Shown piece by piece: positions 17,818 through 25,656 of a stretch of 64,000 nt of DNA. The stretch is from assembly GCF_000383955.1 (NCBI RefSeq), contig NZ_KB913013.1:3615694-3679693 (forward strand). Reading direction: 5' to 3'. The position numbers and the translations under genes were made by a program. Every line of letters starts with the position of its first letter. Positions within the stretch are counted from its first letter, which is position 1. The notes beneath the pieces were generated by a model. The model made no database searches and was not told the DNA's origin. It worked only from the letters and a program-made list of their open reading frames with translations. Source of the stretch: Rudanella lutea DSM 19387 (GTDB lineage: Bacteria; Bacteroidota; Bacteroidia; Cytophagales; Spirosomataceae).

Positions 17818-18720
17818 ATGCAAACAGCGATTGGTATCGACCTGGGCGGCACCTGGATCAAAGGGGTGCTAATGAACCTTGAGACGGGCGAAATGCTGAA
17901 ACAACTTTACCAGCCAACCACGGGCGAAAAAGACTGGAAAGAAGCCGTCCGCGACTCGGTAGGGGCGCTACGGCAGGAGGCCACGGCCTTACACTCCGAC
18001 GCGCAGGTGCGGGCCGTGGGGTTGTCGGCACCGGGGTTGCCCAATGCGGCCAACGATGCCATTGCCTTCATGCCGGGTCGGTTGCAGGGGCTCGAAAACT
18101 TTCACTGGGGGCATTTTCTGAACACGCCGGTGCGGGTGGTCAACGATGCGCACGCGGCTTTGCTGGCCGAAAGTTGCTTTGGCGCGGCTAAGGGCTTGCC
18201 CAATGTGCTGATGCTCACGCTTGGTACGGGGGTAGGCGGGGGCATTCTGATCGGCGGGAAGCTGTACCAGGGTAATTTCCAGAAAGCGGGGCATTTGGGG
18301 CATATCACGGTCGACGCTGATGGCGAGCGCGACATTACGGGAATGCCTGGTAGCCTCGAAGATGCCATCGGCAACGCCACGGTTGAGCTGCGGTCACTGG
18401 GGCGGTTCAGCAGTACGTATCAGCTGCTCGAAGCCTACAAGCAGGGTGATTATCTGGCGCAGTGGGTTTGGCTCAGCTCGGTGCGTAAACTGGCCATCGG
18501 GCTTAGTTCGCTCATCAACTGTTTCTCGCCCGACATGGTGGTGTTGGGTGGGGGTATCACGCAGGCCGAAGATAACCTGTTGCTCCCGTTGGCTACGTTT
18601 ATGGAGCAGTACGAGTGGCGCCCCGGTGGCCACACGACGCCCATCCGGCTGGCGCAGTTTGGCGATATGGCCGGGGCTATCGGTGCCGCCAGCTTTGCGA
18701 TTCAGGCTATGGATTTCTGA
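17818..18720 (+). CDS. ROK-family sugar kinase lacking the usual cysteine zinc site
   Basis: A 300-aa protein with the phosphate-binding motif D-L-G-G-T-W-I-K-G at 8-16, the catalytic aspartate at D110 in R-V-V-N-D-A-H-A-A, the adenosine-side motif LGTGVGGGI at 135-143, and the sugar-binding G-H-L-G-H region near 158-162. ROK sugar kinases normally follow this with a CxCGxxGCxE zinc site; here the stretch reads G-E-R-D-I-T-G-M-P-G-S-L-E with no cysteines, so the zinc site is absent. Glucokinase or an amino-sugar kinase is likely. The ATG at 17818 gives the proper family N-terminus. A SIS isomerase follows at 19150 on the same strand, with the GxxExxY gene in between. Confidence 0.87.
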   Translation: MQTAIGIDLGGTWIKGVLMNLETGEMLKQLYQPTTGEKDWKEAVRDSVGALRQEATALHSDAQVRAVGLSAPGLPNAANDAIAFMPGRLQGLENFHWGHFLNTPVRVVNDAHAALLAESCFGAAKGLPNVLMLTLGTGVGGGILIGGKLYQGNFQKAGHLGHITVDADGERDITGMPGSLEDAIGNATVELRSLGRFSSTYQLLEAYKQGDYLAQWVWLSSVRKLAIGLSSLINCFSPDMVVLGGGITQAEDNLLLPLATFMEQYEWRPGGHTTPIRLAQFGDMAGAIGAASFAIQAMDF

Positions 18721-18751
18721 TAGCAGCGCAGGGGAAAGGAGAGCAGGGGTT

Positions 18752-18799
18752 GAATAAGAACACGGATTGAACCGATTGAAGGGATGTGAACGGATTTTT
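18752..18799 (+). repeat. ACACGGATT-type repeat, left of the GxxExxY gene
   Basis: Contains GAACACGGATTGAACCGATT and GTGAACGGATTTTT. The reverse complement of 19117-19144 contains GAACACGGATTAAACGGATTT, so the gene at 18826 is bounded by an inverted, partly decayed copy of the same word. Confidence 0.6.
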
Positions 18800-18825
18800 A
18801 GTACTGATTTTTTACTGAAAGGCTT

Positions 18826-19128
18826 ATGAACGAAAATAGCGATCTGTTGCATAAGGAGACGACGGAAGTAGTGATTGCAGCTTACTACAAAGTCTATAAT
18901 AAACTTGGGTACGGCTTTCTGGAAAAGGTTTACGAAAATGCGTTAGCGCATGAGCTAAGGCTACAGGGCATTCAGTGTGAGACTCAGCAGGCGATCAACG
19001 TATTCTATGAAACAGAACGAGTAGGTTCTTATTTCGCTGATCTCGTAGTGGAAGACTGTGTTGTTGTCGAGCTGAAAGCTGCTGAAACGATTTTACCAGA
19101 GCATGAACATCAGCTTAAATCCGTTTAA
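18826..19128 (+). CDS. GxxExxY family protein, C-terminally shortened
   Basis: A 100-aa protein with the naming motif in K-L-G-Y-G-F-L-E-K-V-Y-E-N-A (G34 x x E37 x x Y40) and the later Y-F-A-D-L-V-V-E-D and V-V-V-E-L-K-A lines, which resemble a PD-(D/E)xK nuclease core (D, then E-x-K). Family members are usually about 120-130 aa and continue after HExQLxxY with a closing LLxNFG region; here the frame stops at H-E-H-Q-L-K-S-V because a copy of the ATCCGTTTAATCCGTG repeat replaces the end. The function of the family is unknown. The gene interrupts a kinase/isomerase pair and is flanked by inverted repeats, suggesting it came in as a unit. It is probably a degenerate copy. Confidence 0.8.
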   Translation: MNENSDLLHKETTEVVIAAYYKVYNKLGYGFLEKVYENALAHELRLQGIQCETQQAINVFYETERVGSYFADLVVEDCVVVELKAAETILPEHEHQLKSV

Positions 19129-19144
19129 TCCGTGTTCCCTTCAA
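19117..19144 (+). repeat. ATCCGTTTAATCCGTGTTC repeat, right of the GxxExxY gene
   Basis: The unit AATCCGT occurs twice in tandem (AAATCCGTTTAATCCGTG). It contains the stop codon of the GxxExxY gene and ends 5 bp before the SIS start codon. It is the inverted counterpart of 18752-18799. Confidence 0.6.
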
Positions 19145-19149
19145 ACGCA

Positions 19150-19944
19150 ATGATCACCGACTATTTACAAAAGTGCAGAGCCATTCTCGACACCGTCGAA
19201 GCCCAGCAATCCCAGATCGAACAGGCCGCCCGGCTCTTTGCCAACACCATACTCGCCGGCCGCATGGTCCACGTATTCGGGTCGGGGCACAGCCGGATCA
19301 TGGTCGAAGAAATGTGGCCCCGGTACGGCTCGTTTCCGGGTTTCAACCCCATTGTGGAGTTGTCGCTTACGTTTCATAACCTCGTGGTAGGCGCCAACGG
19401 GCAACGGCAGGCCATGTTTCTCGAAAATGTGCCCGGCCTCGCCGACCGTATCCTGCGTAACTTCGACCTCTCGGAGCAGGACACGGCGCTGGTTATTTCA
19501 TCGTCGGGTTGCAACGTAGTGCCCATTGAGATGGCCGAACTATTCCAGCAGCGGGGGGTGAAGGTGGTGGCCCTGATCACCAAAGACCATGCCGCCCAAA
19601 GTACCAGCAAGCGGGCCGATGGCAAAAAGCTAAGCGACTTTGCCGACCTGATTCTCGACACGGGGGCGCCCGTGGGCGATGCCATGGTGCAGGTGCCGGG
19701 GCTCGATACGCCCGTGGCGCCCGGCAGTACGGTGGGTGGGGCCGTAATTGTGAACACCATTAAGGTCGAGGTGGCCCGTCTGCTCACCGAAGCCGGGCAT
19801 CCGCCCCGTGTGCTCAGTGCCGGGGCCGTAGTAGGCGCCGAGCGGGCCGTTGAACTCTTCGAGGCCGCTTACGACGAACATGCGCACCGGCTGGCCAAAC
19901 TCTACGCGCAGGTGGGCGTACCGAGTTATGTGAGTGGTTCTTAA
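19150..19944 (+). CDS. SIS-domain sugar-phosphate isomerase/binding protein (UPF0309-like)
   Basis: A 264-aa cytoplasmic protein with one SIS domain. The phosphate-sugar loop is H-V-F-G-S-G-H-S-R at residues 41-49, and the second SIS signature is VISSSGCNVVPIEMAE near 120-135, followed by V-V-A-L-I-T-K-D-H. The size and the W-P-R-Y-G-S insertion after the first motif fit the UPF0309/sugar-isomerase subgroup that often accompanies sugar kinases or N-acetylhexosamine genes. The ATG at 19150 is chosen over a TTG at 19132, which lies in the repeat. Together with the upstream ROK kinase it suggests a small amino-sugar catabolic unit; the substrate is not determined. Confidence 0.85.
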   Translation: MITDYLQKCRAILDTVEAQQSQIEQAARLFANTILAGRMVHVFGSGHSRIMVEEMWPRYGSFPGFNPIVELSLTFHNLVVGANGQRQAMFLENVPGLADRILRNFDLSEQDTALVISSSGCNVVPIEMAELFQQRGVKVVALITKDHAAQSTSKRADGKKLSDFADLILDTGAPVGDAMVQVPGLDTPVAPGSTVGGAVIVNTIKVEVARLLTEAGHPPRVLSAGAVVGAERAVELFEAAYDEHAHRLAKLYAQVGVPSYVSGS

Positions 19945-19953
19945 CTTTACTCC

Positions 19954-20346
19954 ATGAAATACGTATTCTTTATCGCCTGCCTACTGGGGCTGACGCCCGC
20001 CCTCCGCGCCCAGCAGGAGGCTCCCGAAAAAGTGGTGCAACGGCAGCTCGAAGCGTATAACGCACAGAATCTGGCGGCTTTTGTAGCTACCTATGCCGAC
20101 AGCATCGAGATTTACCGATTCCCCAACAAGCTACAAATGCAGGGTAAGGCGGCCCTCGAAAAGTCGTACGGTGAACTGTTCAAAAACAACCCGAACAATT
20201 ACGCGGCACTGCTGGGCCGGATTGTGCAGGGAAACACCGTAATTGATCAGGAAAAAGTAACCGGCCGGGGCGACCGCGAGGTGCGGGCTACGGCTATTTA
20301 CGAAGTAAAAAACGGACTGATCCGGCGCGTGTGGTTCGTGTATTGA
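19954..20346 (+). CDS. Secreted SnoaL/NTF2-like protein
   Basis: A 130-aa protein with a signal peptide (M-K-Y-V-F-F-I-A-C-L-L-G-L, cleavage likely after ALRAQ) followed by an NTF2-like alpha+beta cone. The pattern VVQRQLEAYNAQNLAAF then YADSIEIYRFPNKLQMQGKAAL is the common start of SnoaL/DUF4440-type domains, and the last strands read ATAIYEVKNGLIRRVWFVY. These folds bind small hydrophobic ligands; no catalytic residues can be assigned here. It lies 9 bp after the SIS gene and 2 bp before a GNAT gene, so co-transcription is likely. Confidence 0.75.
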   Translation: MKYVFFIACLLGLTPALRAQQEAPEKVVQRQLEAYNAQNLAAFVATYADSIEIYRFPNKLQMQGKAALEKSYGELFKNNPNNYAALLGRIVQGNTVIDQEKVTGRGDREVRATAIYEVKNGLIRRVWFVY

Positions 20347-20348
20347 GT

Positions 20349-20882
20349 ATGATCCAAACCCCACGACTGACCATTCGGCCGCTGACCCTCGAGCAGCTTC
20401 AACTGCACGTAGCCGATAGTACCGGGCTCGAAGCGTCGCTTGGTTTGCAACCCGGCCACCGCGAAGTGACCGAGCCACTCCTGTCGGTAATTACGCATTT
20501 TACAGTGCCGCGCCTGAAAGACCCCGCCCTTGATCCGCTCTACCACACCATCTGGATTGCGGTTGACCGCGACCGGCAGCAGATTGTGGCCGATGCCAAA
20601 TTCAAAGGCGAGCCCGACGAAACCGGCACCATTGAAATTGGGTATGGCACGTACCCGGCTTTTCAGGGACAGGGCTACATGACCGAGATGGTACGCGGGC
20701 TCCTGGGCTGGGCATTTGCGCAACCGGGGGTGTTGCGCGTGATGGCCGATACCGATGCCGACAACCTGGCCTCACAGCGGGTGTTGCAAAAGGTCGGTTT
20801 CCGGTTCATGGAAAAAACGGACGACTTACTTTGGTGGGAATATCCGGTAACTCAGGAGTTAGTATTCAATGAACGGGAGTAA
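20349..20882 (+). CDS. GNAT-family N-acetyltransferase
   Basis: A 177-aa acetyltransferase. It opens with the RimJ/RimL-like Q-T-P-R-L-T-I-R-P-L and has the acetyl-CoA loop G-Y-G-T-Y-P-A-F-Q-G-Q-G-Y-M-T-E (Q-x-x-G-x-G/A variant), followed by A-D-T-D-A-D-N-L-A-S-Q-R-V-L-Q-K-V-G-F, the standard end of the fold. The substrate, a small molecule or a protein N-terminus, is unknown. The start at 20349 is used because the longer frame runs into the preceding gene. Confidence 0.88.
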   Translation: MIQTPRLTIRPLTLEQLQLHVADSTGLEASLGLQPGHREVTEPLLSVITHFTVPRLKDPALDPLYHTIWIAVDRDRQQIVADAKFKGEPDETGTIEIGYGTYPAFQGQGYMTEMVRGLLGWAFAQPGVLRVMADTDADNLASQRVLQKVGFRFMEKTDDLLWWEYPVTQELVFNERE

Positions 20883-20947
20883 TGGTATCTTGACGATCAC
20901 TTTAGCGCCCTCGATGCGTTGACGGAGTTGTTTACGTATCTGGATAT

Positions 20948-21064
20948 AAGTCAGACAGAATTAAATGTAAAGTGAAAAGTGTAAAATGTACAATGATATA
21001 GCTGATTATCAGTAGGTAACGCAATTGTACATTATACGTTTTACATTGTTCATTCACTTAAAAT
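20948..21064 (-). repeat. Interspersed class B element, copy 2 (about 115 bp, reverse orientation)
   Basis: Read on the minus strand it begins TTTTAAGTGAATGAACAATG and ends AATTCTGTCTGACTT. Compared with copy 3 (60138-60253) it is colinear with only scattered substitutions. It occupies most of the 279-bp spacer 20883-21161; the rest holds no gene that I can see. Confidence 0.82.
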
Positions 21065-21161
21065 GGGCTCCTGTGTACAAGCAACAGGGTAATCCGTTAA
21101 CCAAAGCCATTGACGAGCTTGACGAGTTGAAATGGTTTTCAATCCCTAAACCCCAAACACC

Positions 21162-22190
21162 TTGCAACCTGTACCCATCAAAACAACCGTAGTGGGCTCC
21201 ATGCCCTTTCCCGGCTGGCTCGAATTTGCGAGCCAAAACCTGAACGCCTTCGGCCCGGCCGACATTCAGGAGATGATTGAAGATGCCGTGATTGCGTCGA
21301 TTCACGATCAGGTATCGGCCGGTCTCGACGTCATCACCGACGGCGAACAAACCCGGTTCGATTTCAACCTGTCGTTTTACGGCTATATCCGGGGTATTCA
21401 GAACAACGATACCGAGTTGCGCCGGTTTGGCCCGCCCGCCCACGATCAGCGTGGTAAGCACAACATTGTGGAGCCGCTCACGGCCCCGCGCGGGTTGGGG
21501 GTAGTCGAGGAGTACGAGCGTCTGAAACGACTCGCCCCCGCCGGGCAGGGCGTTAAGGTGTCTATTCCGGGGCCTTACACGCTCAGCGGCCGGTTGCTGC
21601 CGGGGCATCATTACAAAGATCGATGGGATGTGACCGAGGCTCTGTTGCCGCTGGTGCGGAAGGAGATCGAAGACCTCGTAGCATTGGGTGTGCCCGAAAT
21701 TTGCGTCGATGAGCCGTCGATGTCGTGTTATGCCTACCGCGAAGACACCAAGCGGTTTGTCGATATTTTCAACCGGACGGTGGCTCCGGGCGTGGGCAAA
21801 ACCCGCCTGTCTATGCACCTCTGCTTTGGGAATTACAAAGGCCGGTCGGTGGGGAAAAAGACCATCGCACCCATGTTGCCCGATTTTCTGGACATGACCG
21901 TCGATGAGTTGCACTCGGAGATGACCATCCTGAATTTCTCGGAAATACACTTGCTGGAGCGTTTTGCCGAGCGGTTCGACGTAGCCGTGGGGGTAATTGA
22001 CGTAAAAAGTTATTACATCGAAACCCCCGACGATGTGGCCGGGCGCATCCGGCAATGCCTTCGGTACGTACCCGCCGATAAGTTGGCTGTAGCGCCCGAT
22101 TGCGGCCTTAGTCAGACAGCGCGCTGGGCCGCAAAGCAGAAATTAACCAACATGGTAGCCGGTGCCAAACTCGTTCGGGCTTCGTTATAA
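21162..22190 (+). CDS. Stand-alone cobalamin-independent methionine synthase C-terminal-like protein
   Basis: A 342-aa barrel protein related to the catalytic C-terminal half of MetE. Zinc ligands appear in order: H219 and C221 in S-M-H-L-C-F-G-N, an acidic residue at about E261 in N-F-S-E-I-H, and C314 in A-P-D-C-G-L-S-Q-T. V-I-T-D-G-E-Q-T-R and the V-V-G-S near the N-terminus are also characteristic. It lacks the N-terminal MetE half, like archaeal core-MetE proteins, so the methyl donor may not be methyl-tetrahydrofolate. The best start is a TTG at 21162; the first in-frame ATG would remove the conserved T-T-V-V-G-S. The gene is single, following a class B repeat. Confidence 0.85.
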   Translation: MQPVPIKTTVVGSMPFPGWLEFASQNLNAFGPADIQEMIEDAVIASIHDQVSAGLDVITDGEQTRFDFNLSFYGYIRGIQNNDTELRRFGPPAHDQRGKHNIVEPLTAPRGLGVVEEYERLKRLAPAGQGVKVSIPGPYTLSGRLLPGHHYKDRWDVTEALLPLVRKEIEDLVALGVPEICVDEPSMSCYAYREDTKRFVDIFNRTVAPGVGKTRLSMHLCFGNYKGRSVGKKTIAPMLPDFLDMTVDELHSEMTILNFSEIHLLERFAERFDVAVGVIDVKSYYIETPDDVAGRIRQCLRYVPADKLAVAPDCGLSQTARWAAKQKLTNMVAGAKLVRASL

Positions 22191-22234
22191 TCGGCTCTTT
22201 GCAAAATTTTCGCGTTCATTTACGGCTATACGGT

Positions 22235-22242
22235 TATTTTTG
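22235..22242 (+). promoter_or_regulatory. Candidate -7 box (TATTTTTG) for pyk
   Basis: TATTTTTG fits TAnnTTTG and lies 40 bp before the pyk ATG. A TTTC about 23 bp upstream could be a weak -33 element. Confidence 0.45.
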
Positions 22243-22282
22243 TCCCCGTTGTTGGTGAAATCGACCCAAGCATAGCGTCCTC

Positions 22283-23719
22283 ATGTCCAAGAAAACCAAG
22301 ATTGTTGCCACTGTTGGCCCGGCTTCCGAAGCGAAAGATCAGTTGCTGGCGCTGGCAAAAGCCGGAGTAAATGTTTTTCGTCTGAATTTTTCCCACGGAA
22401 CCCACGAAGATCACTTAGAGCGCGTTAAACGTATTCGCGAACTGAATGAGGAGTACAACCTGAACCTGTGCATTTTGCAGGATTTGCAGGGGCCCAAAAT
22501 CCGGATTGGTAACGTCGAGAACAAAGATGGCGTGATGCTGCTGCCGGGAAGTCGGCTGACGTTTACCAACGATGATATTATCGGGAATTCCGAACGCGTG
22601 AGTACACCCTACAAGGATATGTACAAAGACGTTCACCCCGGCGAGCGAATCCTGATGGACGACGGCAAGCTGGAAGTGCGCGTGATCGAAACGCAGGGTA
22701 CCGACGTAATTACGGAAGTCGTTTACGGCGGCCCCATGAAGTCGAAGAAAGGGGTAAACCTGCCCAATACGAAGGTGTCGATGCCGGCCGTGACCGAAAA
22801 AGACTGGGCCGACCTCGACTTTGGCCTCGAAAACGATGTAGAGTGGATTGCCCTCTCGTTTGTCCGCGAAGCGTCAGAAATCCTCGAAATTAAAGAATAC
22901 ATCCGGTCGAAAGGCAAAAAGTCGCGCGTGATTGCTAAAATCGAGAAGCCCGAAGCCATTGCCAATATCGATGAGATTGTAGCCGCTACCGATGGCCTGA
23001 TGGTAGCCCGCGGTGACCTCGGTGTGGAACTACCGGCCGAAGAGGTACCGATGATCCAGAAAATGCTGGTGGAAAAGTGCAACCGGGCCGCCAAGCCCGT
23101 GATTGTGGCGACGCAGATGCTCGAAAGCATGATTGACGCGCCCCGCCCCACCCGCGCCGAAATTAACGACATTGCCAACTCGGTACTCGACGGAGCCGAT
23201 GCCGTCATGCTCAGCGCCGAAACGGCGTCGGGTAAGTACCCGATTCTGGCCGTCGAGAGTATGGCCAACACCATTCGTCAGGTAGAGGCTTCGACCGACA
23301 AAATTTATTTCCGGTACCACGCCCACGTCAACGAGGAGCCGACCGAGAACGTCCTGAACGACAACGTGGTAATGAGCGCCTGCCGACTGGCCCGCGATAC
23401 CAAAGCCAAAGCCGTGATCGGCATTACAACCTCGGGTTACACGGCCTTCCGGTTGTCGCACCACCGCCCCAAAGCCGATTTGTACATTTTCTCGGCCGAT
23501 GCGCGCCTGCGGAATCAGCTTGGGTTGTATTGGGGGGTGCAGGTGCTGCCCTACGCGCCCGACGCCGACAGCACGATTGATCAGACCGTTGATAAGATCA
23601 AGGATGTGTTGCTGGAGCAGGGTGCCCTCGAAGCCGGCGACATCTTTATCAATACCCTGAGTATGCCACTGGCTAAGCGTAGCAAAACCAATACGGTGAA
23701 GCTGAGCGTAGTTGACTAA
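22283..23719 (+). CDS. pyk: Pyruvate kinase
   Basis: A 478-aa glycolytic enzyme making pyruvate and ATP from phosphoenolpyruvate and ADP. It begins K-T-K-I-V-A-T-V-G-P-A-S, has the N-F-S-H-G-T active-site strand, the catalytic segment RVIAKIEKPEAIANIDEI (the motif around the catalytic lysine), the M-V-A-R-G-D-L-G-V-E-L metal/phosphate region and M-L-E-S-M with the A-E-T-A-S-G-K-Y-P loop. The B domain (about 70-170) and C-terminal domain are complete. It is a single gene with its own promoter box and terminator. Confidence 0.97.
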   Translation: MSKKTKIVATVGPASEAKDQLLALAKAGVNVFRLNFSHGTHEDHLERVKRIRELNEEYNLNLCILQDLQGPKIRIGNVENKDGVMLLPGSRLTFTNDDIIGNSERVSTPYKDMYKDVHPGERILMDDGKLEVRVIETQGTDVITEVVYGGPMKSKKGVNLPNTKVSMPAVTEKDWADLDFGLENDVEWIALSFVREASEILEIKEYIRSKGKKSRVIAKIEKPEAIANIDEIVAATDGLMVARGDLGVELPAEEVPMIQKMLVEKCNRAAKPVIVATQMLESMIDAPRPTRAEINDIANSVLDGADAVMLSAETASGKYPILAVESMANTIRQVEASTDKIYFRYHAHVNEEPTENVLNDNVVMSACRLARDTKAKAVIGITTSGYTAFRLSHHRPKADLYIFSADARLRNQLGLYWGVQVLPYAPDADSTIDQTVDKIKDVLLEQGALEAGDIFINTLSMPLAKRSKTNTVKLSVVD

Positions 23720-23737
23720 CGGTTTTCAGCTGAATAC

Positions 23738-23775
23738 AAAACCTGCCAGTTCGTAAGAGCTTGCAGGTTTTTTTG
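23738..23775 (+). terminator. Intrinsic terminator after pyk
   Basis: AAAACCTGC (23738-23746) pairs exactly with GCAGGTTTT (23763-23771), followed by a T-run to 23774. A TATCTTG sequence directly behind it may be the promoter of the SpoIIM cluster. Confidence 0.8.
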
Positions 23776-23801
23776 TATCTTGACTGCTTAACCGTGGCCT
23801 C

Positions 23802-24761
23802 ATGCGCGAAGCAGCTTTTATCCGGCGCAACACCGAAAAGTGGCGCTCGTACGAAGAAAACCCAACCACCGACCCCGACGAGCTCACCGACCGGTACATT
23901 GAACTGACCGACGACCTTTCGTACGCGCGGACCTTCTACCCCGATTCCAACATTACCAAATACCTCAACAGCGTGGCCGGCCGCATGCACCGGGGTCTGA
24001 TGCAGAACAAACGCGATGATCAGAACCGGTTTGTCCAATTCTGGACGCACGAGTTGCCCATGTTGTTTCGGCAGTCGCACCGGCTGTTGCTGGTGTCGGC
24101 GGTGTTTTTTGGGCTGGCCTGCGCGGTGGGGTGGCTGTCGGCGGCCAATGACAGTACGTTTGTGCGCCTTATTCTGGGCGACGGCTACGTAAACATGACC
24201 CTCGAAAACATCAAAAAAGGTGACCCCCTGGGTGTTTATAGCCGCGAAGACGGGGCCAGTATGTTTTTGGCCATTACCGTGAACAACATCGGGGTGTCGC
24301 TGCGCACGTTTGTGGCGGGGGTGCTGGCATCGTTCGGCACCATCGTGATCCTGTTTTACAACGGTGTGATGCTGGGAGCCTTTCAGTATTTCTTTTACGA
24401 GCGGGGCCTGTTACTGGAGTCGGTACTGAAAATCTGGATTCACGGTACTCTCGAAATTTCGGCCATCGTCATTGCCGGTTGCGCGGGCCTGACCGTGGGC
24501 AACAGTATCCTGTTTCCGGGGACGTACTCCCGGCTCGAATCGTTTAAACGGGGGGCCAAACAAGGTCTGAAAATCGCTATTGGCCTGATTCCAATTTTCG
24601 TGGTGGCCGGTTTTCTCGAAAGTTACGTGACCCGGCTCACGCTGCCGCCTGTAATTAGTGCGGCTATTATTGCGGTGTCGGCCGGGTTCATTGGCTGGTA
24701 TTTTATCTGGTATCCAATTCAGTTAAACAACGAGCAAGGAACAACGAACAGTACTCACTAA
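23802..24761 (+). CDS. SpoIIM-family (DUF95) membrane protein
   Basis: A 319-aa protein: a soluble, charged N-terminal third (F-I-R-R-N-T-E-K-W, then R-T-F-Y-P-D-S-N-I-T-K-Y-L-N), followed by about six to seven helices starting near residue 98. The N-N-I-G-V-S-L-R-T-F-V-A-G-V-L and H-G-T-L-E-I-S-A-I-V-I-A-G-C-A-G lines are typical of the SpoIIM/DUF95 family. In Bacillus SpoIIM takes part in engulfment, but non-sporulating Bacteroidota carry it with DUF4129, DUF4350, MoxR and DUF58 genes, as here. It is first in the cluster. The last eight codons (E-Q-G-T-T-N-S-T-H end) are supplied by the left arm of a class A hairpin and are probably not part of the original protein. Confidence 0.85.
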   Translation: MREAAFIRRNTEKWRSYEENPTTDPDELTDRYIELTDDLSYARTFYPDSNITKYLNSVAGRMHRGLMQNKRDDQNRFVQFWTHELPMLFRQSHRLLLVSAVFFGLACAVGWLSAANDSTFVRLILGDGYVNMTLENIKKGDPLGVYSREDGASMFLAITVNNIGVSLRTFVAGVLASFGTIVILFYNGVMLGAFQYFFYERGLLLESVLKIWIHGTLEISAIVIAGCAGLTVGNSILFPGTYSRLESFKRGAKQGLKIAIGLIPIFVVAGFLESYVTRLTLPPVISAAIIAVSAGFIGWYFIWYPIQLNNEQGTTNSTH

Positions 24762-24799
24762 TGCAAAGCTCGCCTGTTCGTTGTTCCTTGCTCGTTGTT
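24726..24799. repeat. Class A word hairpin, 26-bp perfect arms
   Basis: 24726-24751 (starting AACAACGAGCAAGGAACAAC) and 24774-24799 are exact reverse complements, with a 22-nt loop. The left arm lies inside the 3' end of the SpoIIM gene and the loop contains its stop codon. The right arm ends 14 bp before the next ATG. Confidence 0.85.
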
Positions 24800-24813
24800 C
24801 ACTGTTCATTGTT

Positions 24814-25656
24814 ATGATGCAGCTTTATCAGCAGCGCGATTTTGGCGCGAAAATCAACGCTACCTTTCGCTACCTCGTGCAGCATTTCCGCAGCCTGGGG
24901 CTGTCCCTGTTGTACATTGCGGGGCCGGTGGTGCTGGTGGCGGGTATAGCGAGTGGGCTGAGCGAATCGTCGGTGCGGGGTAACCAGTTTGGGCTGTTCA
25001 GCCGGGCGTCGCTGCTGAGTTTTGGGGCGTACCTGCTGGCGTTCTGGCTGGTGCCGATGGTCACCTACGGGCACATGAGTGTGTACGGGCGGGGCGAGGT
25101 GCCGGTGCTGGTCGGGGCGGTCTGGCGTGAAGTTCGCCGGGGGTTCGGGCGGGCCGTTGTAGCTATTGGTCTGTACGGGCTGGCCTATGGATTGGGGTCG
25201 GTGTTCTTTTTCGTGCCGGGTCTTTACTTCGGCGTCACGCTCTCGCTCATGCTGCCGATTGTGTTTCTGGAAAACAGTGGGCCGTTCGATGCGCTGGGCC
25301 GGAGTATGACCCTGATTCAGAACAACTGGTGGTCAACGCTGGGGCTGCTGGTGGTGATGGGGCTCGTGTACGTATCTCTGTTGAGCCTGATTGTGGTGCC
25401 TACCTTTCTTTGGGAAATTGTACGCAACGTGTTTCAGCTGCCTGCCCTGCCTCCGCTGGCCCTCGCGTTTCTGGGCGCTTTGCTGGTGCTGGCCCTGCTG
25501 TTGTTTTCGGTGGTGGTGGTGCTGGCTGTGGGCTTTCAGTACCTGAATCTGGTTGAAAAACGGGAGCATATCGGCCTGATTACCCGCATCGACTCCATCG
25601 GTACGGCCGCACCCGAAACAACTCCATCACACACAGACGATGAATGGTATGCGTAA
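24814..25656 (+). CDS. Polytopic membrane protein of the SpoIIM-MoxR cluster
   Basis: A 280-aa protein with about six strongly hydrophobic segments (near 34-54, 71-89, 112-145, 175-205, 215-245) and a soluble tail. The P-M-V-T-Y-G and L-F-L-E-N-S-G-P-F-D-A-L-G-R-S lines resemble the membrane domains associated with glycerophosphodiester phosphodiesterases and the DUF4013/DUF975 type, but I cannot assign a family firmly. The ATG at 24814 is preferred to a TTG at 24781 that lies within the repeat arm. Its end overlaps the DUF4129 gene by 17 bp, so the two are surely co-transcribed. It probably works in the same membrane assembly as the SpoIIM protein. Confidence 0.78.
   Translation: MMQLYQQRDFGAKINATFRYLVQHFRSLGLSLLYIAGPVVLVAGIASGLSESSVRGNQFGLFSRASLLSFGAYLLAFWLVPMVTYGHMSVYGRGEVPVLVGAVWREVRRGFGRAVVAIGLYGLAYGLGSVFFFVPGLYFGVTLSLMLPIVFLENSGPFDALGRSMTLIQNNWWSTLGLLVVMGLVYVSLLSLIVVPTFLWEIVRNVFQLPALPPLALAFLGALLVLALLLFSVVVVLAVGFQYLNLVEKREHIGLITRIDSIGTAAPETTPSHTDDEWYA

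Noticed and set aside
21054-22055. 333-aa open frame opposite the MetE-like gene
   Set aside because: The plus-strand protein has ordered zinc ligands; the reverse frame has no domain and begins in a repeat.
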